Shown here one piece after another: positions 44,866-52,415 of a stretch of 64,000 nucleotides of DNA. A program made the translations under genes and the position numbers. This DNA comes from Pseudomonadaceae bacterium (GTDB lineage Bacteria; Pseudomonadota; Gammaproteobacteria; Pseudomonadales; Pseudomonadaceae): positions 1 to 64,000 of the forward strand of contig CAAFUS010000001.1 in assembly GCA_900766265.1 (NCBI GenBank), in the 5' to 3' direction. A model generated the notes under the pieces. The model saw only the letters and a list, made by a program, of their open reading frames with translations. It ran no database searches and was not told the origin of the DNA. Positions within the stretch are counted from its first letter, which is position 1. Every line of letters starts with the position of its first letter.

Positions 44866-45765
44866 ATGCCAATCAATCAAGCAAAAAAGACTCTCAGATT
44901 AGTTAGTGAAAAGACCGACAAAAGAACTCTAATGTGGTTATGGATGTTTATAAGCAAACATTTCCAAAATCTTTATATCGGCCAATACGGCATGCCCGGG
45001 ATGCTTGAAAACATCCAAAATGCTCTAAATGAGATCAATCCAGCCATAATAGAACAGCAATACCAGGCAAACATTTTAGAAGAATCATTTTATGCCTGGG
45101 TAAAAGATGACATAGAGCAACTAGCATGGCTGACTGAAAACTTAATAATTGCTACAAAAGCGACAGCCCCAATTATATACTCCACGCAAAATGACCGGGA
45201 TTACGTAATAGGCCTGCTAGATTTATTAAACTCGACAACAATGATAAACATGGATTCGAGACAGATAAATGATCACATAATAAAATCTATCCACGCAAAG
45301 AAAGAACTAGCGTACAAGATAAAGAACGAGTGGGAAAAGTACAGCCAGGAAAGAAAAGCTTTAGATTGGTTTAATGATAAGAAAGAGCCAATGAAGCTAA
45401 AAGCTGGGTGGCATATTTTTAAAAAGCAATTTCCAAATCTTGCGCAAAACCATCCAGAATTCAACAGCTACCAAGAGCTCCTCTACGTTCTCGACTGCAA
45501 CCATGTACCTACGATTGACAGACTATTTTTTCTATCAAGCGCAAAAAAACGATGCAGTCAACTCAAAAACAAAGAGAAGTATAAAGGCAAGAAAGTGCAG
45601 TGCAATGTGGAAATATCGCCCAGCACGGTTAACAAGCTAAAAAAACTATCTGCCAAGCACCAGTTATCACAAGCAGCAGTTATTGAAATTCTCTTGAATA
45701 AAGAATACGAAACAAATACTTTTATCCCAGAAGCATTAGGTTCTGTACGAAAAGTATTGCGGTAG
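44866..45765 (+). CDS. Hypothetical protein with ribbon-helix-helix-like C-terminus
   Basis: A 299-residue protein of no recognised family. The main part is helical (about 1-220). The C-terminal part (about 248-282, CNVEISPSTVNKLKKLSAKH) resembles a ribbon-helix-helix DNA-binding domain. It is clearly more AT-rich than the rest of the window, suggesting a different origin. It is the last gene before a decayed transposase and the right end of the island. It could be an accessory regulator or a relaxosome-like factor. Confidence 0.6.
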   Translation: MPINQAKKTLRLVSEKTDKRTLMWLWMFISKHFQNLYIGQYGMPGMLENIQNALNEINPAIIEQQYQANILEESFYAWVKDDIEQLAWLTENLIIATKATAPIIYSTQNDRDYVIGLLDLLNSTTMINMDSRQINDHIIKSIHAKKELAYKIKNEWEKYSQERKALDWFNDKKEPMKLKAGWHIFKKQFPNLAQNHPEFNSYQELLYVLDCNHVPTIDRLFFLSSAKKRCSQLKNKEKYKGKKVQCNVEISPSTVNKLKKLSAKHQLSQAAVIEILLNKEYETNTFIPEALGSVRKVLR

Positions 45766-45769
45766 GCGT

Positions 45770-46560
45770 CGCAGCGTGCAGGCCAGCATAACCATGGCGG
45801 CAGACTTCTTTTCAAGCTTGTCTTAGCGAGTGCCGATCCTGCGGCTCTCTTCAGCCAGTTGAATATCCGCTCGATGATGTTCAGCTGCCGATTATTTGGG
45901 CAATCGGCAGTAGAGGTAGCCCCGGCTTGGAGTTGCGCTTCATGGTTCACAGCGGAATCAACAGGCTGCATTCAGTAACGGTCGCAGTAGGCTCAAGTGT
46001 TCGGCATCTTAGCTCTTGTCTGCCAGCAACCAGCGGCAGCGCTTTCGAGGCCGGCCTTGTTTGCCGAGGACGCGGATCTGATCCAGGAGCACTTGAGCAT
46101 TCGAGATGTCGCTAGCCTGGCCCGGCGACAGCAAAACACGCAGAAGGCACGCCGCTGGCATTGCAAACCACATGGATTTGGGTGGTCCGGCCACCTCGGC
46201 TGCGCCCCAATGCATGGTCTGACGGTTCTCCGGGCCCCCGCGCCAGAAGAGGCTCAGATTGGTACCGCCGTGGAGTCGATCATCAAGGAGGCCAGATCGG
46301 TCAGCCCTTCTGATTCGGGCAAATGCGCAGACGCCCAAGCACTTGCTTGAATGTGCCGTCATCCCGCCAATCAAGAAAGCGCTGATACACGGTCGACCAT
46401 GCGCCGAAGCGCTCCGCTATATCGCGCCAAGCGGCGCCTGAGCGCAACCCAGAGGATGCTATTGAGCGTTAGGCGGTCATCACCCCATCTCCAGTTCAGG
46501 GGAACCAGATCCTGATCTGTTCTCAAGCAGCATCAGAGAGTTCGTAACATTTTGCCATGC
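45770..46560 (-). pseudogene. Decayed IS5-family transposase
   Basis: Read on the minus strand, pieces of an IS5-type DDE transposase are recognisable in several frames: a start like MAKCYELSDAA, then RSGAAWRDIAERFGAWSTVYQRFLDW, then SLMIDSTAV-like and GRSRGGRTTQIH-like parts, then LLADKS and NIIERIFNWLK. Several stop codons and frameshifts break it, so it is inactive. It lies against the end of the 44866 gene. No clear terminal inverted repeats were found. Confidence 0.8.
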
Positions 46561-46743
46561 GGGCCTCCAGCCGTCATGACGCTGATTCTAGATCCTTGGA
46601 CAGAACCCGAGAGTTTTGTCGAGCATAGGTCAGCGCGCTACCACTAGGCAGTGAATTGTGATGGGAGACCTGTACCCCGGACAGCACGTCTAGCAAAGCT
46701 GCTCTGCGAGTGCTAATCCCCGCAACAAGTTGAAGAATTACCG

Positions 46744-46766
46744 GTGGGGTAAAAAGTGGGGTAAAA
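46744..46766 (+). repeat. Tandem 11-mer GTGGGGTAAAA, right copy pair
   Basis: Two copies of GTGGGGTAAAA separated by a single A, matching the pair at 3760-3781. It lies 73 bp inside the right attachment site. Probably an integrase/excisionase arm site. Confidence 0.6.
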
Positions 46767-46793
46767 ACAGCAGCCACTCAAAAGCTATTAGAC

Positions 46794-46828
46794 ATAAAAA
46801 AATCCAGTCACCGCTAAGTGACTGGATT
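46794..46828 (-). terminator. Terminator supplied by the island for tRNA-Pro
   Basis: An 11-bp perfect stem (AATCCAGTCAC / GTGACTGGATT, 46801-46828) with a T-run on the minus strand. It lies just beyond the CCA end of the intact tRNA-Pro and inside the island, replacing the displaced original terminator at 3535-3564. Confidence 0.75.
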
Positions 46829-46839
46829 TCTTGAGGTTT

Positions 46840-46919
<80 letters not shown>

Positions 46920-46998
46920 CGGTGCCTCCAGCGCTGCTGGAAGCGGATCGCACTATACACTAAGCATCTGAAAAGTGAAACTTTTTCGCTGCTTAGCG

Positions 46999-47355
46999 TT
47001 ATGTGCGTAAAACGTGCAGTACTTCCTCAAGCTCGACGATCATCTGACGGATCAGTTGCTTGTATTGGGTCGTATCATCGCGGGCTTCATCGCCTGACAG
47101 ACGTTGCCTGGCGCCGCCAATGGTGAAGCCCTGATCGTAAAGGAGCGCGCGGATCTGCCGGATCATCAGCACGTCCTGTCGCTGGTAATACCGGCGATTG
47201 CCTCGACGCTTGACCGGATTCAGCTGTGGAAATTCCTGCTCCCAGTAGCGCAGCACGTGAGGCTTGACCGCGCACAGCTCACTCACTTCGCCGATGGTGA
47301 AATATCGCTTGCCGGGGATCGACGGAAGTTCGTCGTTATGACTTGGTTCCAGCAT
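46999..47355 (-). CDS. MerR-family transcriptional regulator
   Basis: A 118-residue MerR-type regulator with the winged-helix KRYFTIGEVSELCAVKPHVLRYWEQEF and a short C-terminal coiled-coil. It lacks a metal-binding Cys set. It follows ihfA with a 20-bp overlap, as in other Pseudomonas genomes, and likely shares its operon. Its target is unknown. Confidence 0.93.
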   Translation of the reverse strand: MLEPSHNDELPSIPGKRYFTIGEVSELCAVKPHVLRYWEQEFPQLNPVKRRGNRRYYQRQDVLMIRQIRALLYDQGFTIGGARQRLSGDEARDDTTQYKQLIRQMIVELEEVLHVLRT

Positions 47356-47638
47356 AAGCCTCGACTCTGGCCTTGAGCTTCTGCCCTGGACGAAAGGTCA
47401 CGACGCGACGCGCCGTGATCGGGATTTCTTCGCCGGTCTTCGGGTTGCGACCCGGACGCTGGCGCTTGTCGCGCAGGTCGAAGTTGCCGAAACCGGACAA
47501 CTTCACCTGCTCGTTATGCTCCAGCGCCTGGCGGATCTCTTCGAAAAACAGCTCGACCAGCTCCTTGGCCTCGCGCTTATTCAAGCCCAGCTCTTCATAA
47601 AGACGCTCGGCCATTTCAGCTTTCGTCAGAGCCCCCAT
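47336..47638 (-). CDS. ihfA: Integration host factor subunit alpha
   Basis: A 100-residue HU/IHF-type DNA-bending protein (GALTKAEMAERLYEELGLNKRE; the signature FGNFDLRDKRQRPGRNPKTGEEI, part shown). It pairs with IHF beta to bend DNA in transcription, replication and site-specific recombination, including integrase reactions such as that of the island here. It lies 3 bp after pheT in the same operon. Confidence 0.97.
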   Translation of the reverse strand: MGALTKAEMAERLYEELGLNKREAKELVELFFEEIRQALEHNEQVKLSGFGNFDLRDKRQRPGRNPKTGEEIPITARRVVTFRPGQKLKARVEAYAGTKS

Positions 47639-47641
47639 ACG

Positions 47642-50020
47642 CTATTTCCTTAACGTGGCGTTGAACCTTTGTTCCAGGGAGGTGAGGATATTTTGTGTGC
47701 TTTCATTCACCTCATCGTCGTTTAGAGTGCGTGATGGGTGCTGCCAGGTCAAGCCGACCGCCAAGCTTTTTCTATGCGGATCAATGCCTTTACCATGATA
47801 GACATCAAAGAGCTTGAGGTCCGTCAGACTATCGCCCGCAGCCTCGCGAATGCAGGAGAGCACCACCTCGGCAGGCACGTCGCGGTCGACCAGCAACGCC
47901 AGGTCGCGACGGACCTCGGGAAAGCGGGACAGCTCGCTGAAACGCGGAAGCCGACCACTGGTAAGCTCGCCGAGCAGCAGCTCATAAAGATAGACCGGCT
48001 GATCGATACCGAGTGAACGCGCAAGCTGCGGATGCAGACTACCGATATAGCCGACCAGGCGACCTTCACGCTCGATGCGTGCCGTCTGCCCCGGATGCAA
48101 GGCCGGGTGCTCGCCTGCAGCAAAGCGGAAGGACAGCCCATCGCCCGCCGCGCCCAACAAGGCCTCGACGTCCGCCTTCACGTCATAGAAATCCACTGCC
48201 TCACGACCGTTGCTCCAGGCTTCGCCGAAACGAGCGCCGGTGACCACGCCAGCGAGCATGGCTTCCTGCTTAAGCTCATCGAGTTGCCCGACGAACCGCA
48301 AACCGCTTTCGAATAGGCGAACACGGGTCTGCTGACGGTTGAGGTTGTACTGCAGCGCGGTTACCAGACCAGGCCACAGCGAGGCCCGCATCGCGCTCAT
48401 TTCGACCGAGATAGGGTTGGCCAGCATCAGCGGCTTGGCATCCGGCGAAAACAGCTGGAAAAGCTTCGGATCGATGAAGCTGTAGGTGATCGCCTCCTGG
48501 TAACCACGAGCGACTAGCAGTCGGCGCAAGGCCGGGACGGTCACACGCGCTTCCGGTGTGGACGTCGGCGCGAGACGCGCCTGCGGATAGCGGACAGGGA
48601 GGCGATCGTAGCCGTAAAGACGACCGAGCTCTTCGATCAGGTCAACTTCCAGTGCAATGTCGAAGCGATGGCTGGGCACGTCTACGCGCCATGTTCCCTT
48701 GCCTTCGCTCGTGAGGCTCAAGCCCAGCGAACCCAGCATCTTCTCGACCTGCTCACGCCCCAGCTCGAGGCCGAGCATCTGACTGATGCGCTCACTGCGC
48801 AGCATGATAGGCGCCGTGCGCGGCAGCCCCTGCTCATCGAGCGCCTCGACGATAGGCCCGGCCTCCCCTCCAACAATGCCGAGCAGCAACGAGGTAGCGC
48901 GCTCCATGGCCGCACGGGTCAGCTGAGGATCGACGCCACGCTCATAACGGTGAGAGGCGTCCGTATGCAGGCCATAAGAACGAGCCTTTCCAGCCAGGGC
49001 AATGCTGTCGAAGTAAGCGCTTTCGAGGAAGATATCCCGGGTGCCGGCGTTTACGCCACTGTGCTCGCCACCCATGACACCGGCGATAGCCAGCGCGCGC
49101 TGGTGATCGGCAATGACCAGCGTGTCGGCACGCAGCGTGATGGTCTGGCCGTCGAGCAGAACCAGCGACTCGCCCTCCTCGGCCATGCGAACACGGATAC
49201 CCGTGTTGATCTCGGCCAGGTCAAAGGCGTGCAATGGCTGACCGAGCTCGAGCATCACATAGTTGGTGACATCGACGATCGCATCGATCGAACGGATATC
49301 GGACCGGCGCAGACGCTCGACCATCCACGTCGGGGTCGGGCGCGACAAGTCGACATTGCGGATGATTCGACCGAGGTAGCGCGGGCACGCGGCGGGCGCG
49401 AGCACTTCGACGGGGCGGGTGTCCTGATGGCTCACCGGGACCGGTACGATATCGATCGGCGCTACTGGGGCGCCATAGATCGCACCCACTTCACGGGCAA
49501 GTCCGGCGATGGACAGGCAGTCGCCCCGATTGGGCGTCAGGCCGATTTCGATGCTGGCATCGTCGAGCTCGAGCGCGGCGCGGATATCGGCCCCTACCTG
49601 GGCCTCTGCCGCGAGCTCCATCAAGCCGCTGTCGTCATCGGAGATCTGAAGCTCCGAAGCCGAGCAGAGCATTCCGTTGGACTCGACTCCACGCAGCTTC
49701 GCCTTCTTGATCTTGAAATCGCCAGGCAACTGAGCACCGATCATGGCGAACGGAATCTTCAGGCCCGGGCGCACATTTGGGGCGCCGCAGACAACCTGAA
49801 AGGTTTCGCTGCCGTTGCTGACCTGGCATACGCGCAGCTTGTCGGCATCGGGATGTTGCTCGGTGCTGAGCACCTCACCCACCACCACGCCACTGAATTG
49901 GCCGGCAACCGGTTCTACACCGTCGACCTCGAGGCCGACCATCGACAACCGAGCGACGAGCTCGGCATGGGAAACCTGCGGATTGACCCAGCTCCGCAGC
50001 CACTGTTCACTGAATTTCAT
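47642..50020 (-). CDS. pheT: Phenylalanyl-tRNA synthetase beta subunit
   Basis: The 792-residue beta chain of PheRS. It starts with the EMAP/tRNA-binding domain (residues about 40-150), followed by B3/B4 editing, B5 and the synthetase-like core, and ends with the anticodon-binding FDX-ACB domain. Length is typical. It acts as an alpha2-beta2 enzyme with PheS, encoded 36 bp upstream. Confidence 0.97.
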   Translation of the reverse strand: MKFSEQWLRSWVNPQVSHAELVARLSMVGLEVDGVEPVAGQFSGVVVGEVLSTEQHPDADKLRVCQVSNGSETFQVVCGAPNVRPGLKIPFAMIGAQLPGDFKIKKAKLRGVESNGMLCSASELQISDDDSGLMELAAEAQVGADIRAALELDDASIEIGLTPNRGDCLSIAGLAREVGAIYGAPVAPIDIVPVPVSHQDTRPVEVLAPAACPRYLGRIIRNVDLSRPTPTWMVERLRRSDIRSIDAIVDVTNYVMLELGQPLHAFDLAEINTGIRVRMAEEGESLVLLDGQTITLRADTLVIADHQRALAIAGVMGGEHSGVNAGTRDIFLESAYFDSIALAGKARSYGLHTDASHRYERGVDPQLTRAAMERATSLLLGIVGGEAGPIVEALDEQGLPRTAPIMLRSERISQMLGLELGREQVEKMLGSLGLSLTSEGKGTWRVDVPSHRFDIALEVDLIEELGRLYGYDRLPVRYPQARLAPTSTPEARVTVPALRRLLVARGYQEAITYSFIDPKLFQLFSPDAKPLMLANPISVEMSAMRASLWPGLVTALQYNLNRQQTRVRLFESGLRFVGQLDELKQEAMLAGVVTGARFGEAWSNGREAVDFYDVKADVEALLGAAGDGLSFRFAAGEHPALHPGQTARIEREGRLVGYIGSLHPQLARSLGIDQPVYLYELLLGELTSGRLPRFSELSRFPEVRRDLALLVDRDVPAEVVLSCIREAAGDSLTDLKLFDVYHGKGIDPHRKSLAVGLTWQHPSRTLNDDEVNESTQNILTSLEQRFNATLRK

Positions 50021-50056
50021 CCTGCTCTCTCCTAAACGTGCTCGGGCGATCTGCTG

Positions 50057-51061
50057 TTAGCGAAACTGCTCGAGAAAGCGCAGATCGTTATCGAAGAAGA
50101 TGCGCAGGTCGTTAACGCCATAACGCAGCATGGTCAGTCGTTCGGCCCCCATACCAAAGGCAAACCCCTGATAACGCTCCGGGTCGATACCCGACATCCG
50201 CAACACCTCGGGATGTACCATTCCGCAGCCCAGAACCTCGAGCCAGGACTGTGACTCCTGGTCACCCTTACGGACCACGCGGCGGATATCCACCTCGGCC
50301 GAAGGCTCGGTGAACGGGAAGAACGAGGGGCGGAAACGCACTTCGAGATCAGCCTCGAAAAACGCTCGCAGGAACTGTTCGATGGTGCCTTTGAGATCGG
50401 CGAAGCTGATGCCCTCGTCGATCAGTAGCCCTTCAACCTGGTGGAACATCGGCGAGTGTGTCTGATCGGAGTCGCAGCGATAAACGCGCCCGGGACAGAT
50501 GATGCGAATCGGCGGCTGGCTGGATTCCATGGTGCGCACCTGCACAGGCGAAGTGTGGGTGCGCAGCAGCATGTTGGCGTTGAAGTAAAAGGTATCGTGC
50601 ATCGCCCGAGCGGGATGATGCCCGGGAATATTGAGCGCCTCGAAGTTGTGATAGTCGTCTTCGACTTCAGGCCCTTCGGCGACGGTGTAACCGATCTGCG
50701 AGAAGATCTGCTCGATGCGCTCCAGCGTCCGGGTCAGCGGATGCAGACCACCGGACTGCTGACCGCGGCCCGGCAGCGTTACATCGATGCGCTCGGCGGC
50801 GAGCTTCTCGGTCAGCGCCGCAGCTTCGAGTGCGGTCTTGCGCGTATTGAGCGCCTCTTGAACCCGCTCCTTAGCCACATTGATCAGCGCGCCTACCTTG
50901 GGGCGCTCATCGGCCGGCAGGTCGCCCAGGGTCTTCATCACCTGGGTCAGCTCGCCTTTCTTGCCGAGGTAGTGGACCCGGATCTGCTCCAGGGCACCGA
51001 CGTCTTCAGTGTGTTGCACAGCCTCGAGCGCTTGCGAGACCAGTGCATCCAGGTTTTCCAT
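50057..51061 (-). CDS. pheS: Phenylalanyl-tRNA synthetase alpha subunit
   Basis: The 334-residue catalytic alpha chain, a class II synthetase. An N-terminal coiled-coil (about 1-90) is followed by the catalytic domain with motif 2 (GRVYRCDSDQTHSPMFHQVEG) in part and motif 3 (GFAFGMGAERLTMLRYG). It charges tRNA-Phe with phenylalanine. Its leader contains a hairpin and a terminator (51080-51180), suggesting regulated readthrough from rplT or a separate promoter. Confidence 0.97.
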   Translation of the reverse strand: MENLDALVSQALEAVQHTEDVGALEQIRVHYLGKKGELTQVMKTLGDLPADERPKVGALINVAKERVQEALNTRKTALEAAALTEKLAAERIDVTLPGRGQQSGGLHPLTRTLERIEQIFSQIGYTVAEGPEVEDDYHNFEALNIPGHHPARAMHDTFYFNANMLLRTHTSPVQVRTMESSQPPIRIICPGRVYRCDSDQTHSPMFHQVEGLLIDEGISFADLKGTIEQFLRAFFEADLEVRFRPSFFPFTEPSAEVDIRRVVRKGDQESQSWLEVLGCGMVHPEVLRMSGIDPERYQGFAFGMGAERLTMLRYGVNDLRIFFDNDLRFLEQFR

Positions 51062-51079
51062 TTACAACCTCCAGAGGGT

Positions 51080-51131
51080 CTTGCAGAACGCTGTTGCCGT
51101 CTTTAGCGACGCGGCGGCAGCGTTTTGCAAG
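51080..51131 (-). promoter_or_regulatory. Hairpin in the pheS leader
   Basis: A long imperfect stem (CTTGCAGAACGCTGTTGCCG against CGGCAGCGTTTTGCAAG) ends 10-18 bp before the pheS start and ribosome binding site. It has no T-run, so it is not a simple terminator. It could modulate pheST translation or be an attenuator part. Confidence 0.5.
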
Positions 51132-51140
51132 AGCCCCTTC

Positions 51141-51180
51141 AGATACAAAATAGGGGAAGAGCACAAGGCTCTTCCCCTAT
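51141..51180 (-). terminator. Terminator after rplT
   Basis: A 13-bp stem (ATAGGGGAAGAGC / GCTCTTCCCCTAT, 51150-51180) with a T-rich run on the minus strand. It separates infC-rpmI-rplT from pheST. Confidence 0.8.
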
Positions 51181-51225
51181 TGGTGACGTCGCTACGAATC
51201 CTGGGATTCGTGATTGTCGTAGGGC

Positions 51226-51582
51226 TTAAGCCAAAGATGCCTTAGCTTTCTCGACAATCGCAGCGAACGCCGCTTTTTCGTTCACTGCCAGGTCGGCCAG
51301 AACTTTACGGTCGATTTCGATCGCCGATTTCTTCAGGCCTGCGATCAGGCGGCTGTAGGACAGACCGTTCTGACGAGCACCTGCGTTGATACGGGCGATC
51401 CAAAGCGCACGGAACTGGCGCTTGCGCTGACGGCGGTCACGGTAGGCGTACTGGCCAGCCTTGATCACCGCCTGCTTGGCTACGCGGAACACGCGCGAAC
51501 GCGCGCCGTAATAGCCTTTGGCGAGTTTCAGAATCTTTTTGTGACGGCGACGAGCGATGACGCCACGCTTAACACGAGCCAT
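51226..51582 (-). CDS. rplT: 50S ribosomal protein L20
   Basis: A 118-residue L20, an early large-subunit assembly protein that also represses its own operon by binding its mRNA in other bacteria. It has the basic N-terminus ARVKRGVIARRRHKKILKLA. It lies 26 bp after rpmI. Confidence 0.98.
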   Translation of the reverse strand: MARVKRGVIARRRHKKILKLAKGYYGARSRVFRVAKQAVIKAGQYAYRDRRQRKRQFRALWIARINAGARQNGLSYSRLIAGLKKSAIEIDRKVLADLAVNEKAAFAAIVEKAKASLA

Positions 51583-51608
51583 GAGTAATTTCCTCTAGTC
51601 TTGACCGA

Positions 51609-51803
51609 TCAACGAACGCGCAGCATGCGCTCCACTTTTGCAACATCAGACGGGTGCAGCAGCGAAGTGCCGCGCAGCTGACGCTTACGCTTGGTGGACA
51701 TCTTGGTCAGGATGTGGCTCTTGAAAGCGTGCTTGTGCTTGAAGCCGTTTGCAGTCGGCTTGAAGCGCTTCTTGGCACCACTCTTGGTTTTCATCTTTGG
51801 CAT
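51609..51803 (-). CDS. rpmI: 50S ribosomal protein L35
   Basis: A 64-residue L35 (PKMKTKSGAKKRFKPTANGF), normal length. It lies between infC and rplT in the universal infC-rpmI-rplT operon. Confidence 0.98.
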   Translation of the reverse strand: MPKMKTKSGAKKRFKPTANGFKHKHAFKSHILTKMSTKRKRQLRGTSLLHPSDVAKVERMLRVR

Positions 51804-51864
51804 GTTCGTTCTCCACAGTGTGGGTGATTACAAATAACCGCAAGGCCTGCCAGTGCCCTGGAGG

Positions 51865-52410
51865 TTACTTTTTCTTCTTGGGAGCGATGACCATGATCAG
51901 CTGGCGTCCTTCCATCTTCGGATGCTGCTCAACGGAGCCGTATTCGGCGAGGTCGGCTTCGACCCGCTTCAACAGCTCCATGCCCAGCTCCTGATGGGCC
52001 ATCTCACGACCGCGGAATCTCAACGAAACCTTGGCCCTGTCCCCTTCACTCAGGAAACGTACCAGGTTGCGCAGCTTGACCTGATAGTCGCCCTCTTCCG
52101 TCCCTGGACGAAACTTGATTTCTTTGACCTGAACCTGTTTCTGGTTCTTCTTCGCCGCCGCGACCTGCTTCTTCTTCTCGAACAGGTGCTTGCCGTAATC
52201 CATGATCCGGCATACTGGCGGGACCGCATCCGCGGAGATTTCTACCAGATCCAGCTTCGCTTCTTCAGCTACACGAAGCGCTTCATCAATCGAGACGATG
52301 CCAATCTGCTCGCCGTCTGCACCAATTAACCGAACCTCGCGTGCCGAGATATTCTCGTTGATCGGGGCTTTCGGTTGAGCTCGTTTATCTTGTCTCATTT
52401 CACGCTTAAT
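51865..52410 (-). CDS. infC: Translation initiation factor IF-3, AUU start
   Basis: A 181-residue IF-3, which binds the 30S subunit and rejects non-canonical start codons. The protein has the N-domain (APINENISAREVRLIGADGEQ) and the C-domain (KEIKFRPGTEEGDYQ). I start it at ATT 52410, not at the in-frame ATG 52398: GGAG in the end of thrS lies 8 bp before the ATT but 20 bp before the ATG. An AUU start is known for infC and lets IF-3 repress its own synthesis. It lies 5 bp after thrS. Confidence 0.95.
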   Translation of the reverse strand: MKREMRQDKRAQPKAPINENISAREVRLIGADGEQIGIVSIDEALRVAEEAKLDLVEISADAVPPVCRIMDYGKHLFEKKKQVAAAKKNQKQVQVKEIKFRPGTEEGDYQVKLRNLVRFLSEGDRAKVSLRFRGREMAHQELGMELLKRVEADLAEYGSVEQHPKMEGRQLIMVIAPKKKK

Positions 52411-52415
52411 AGTGA

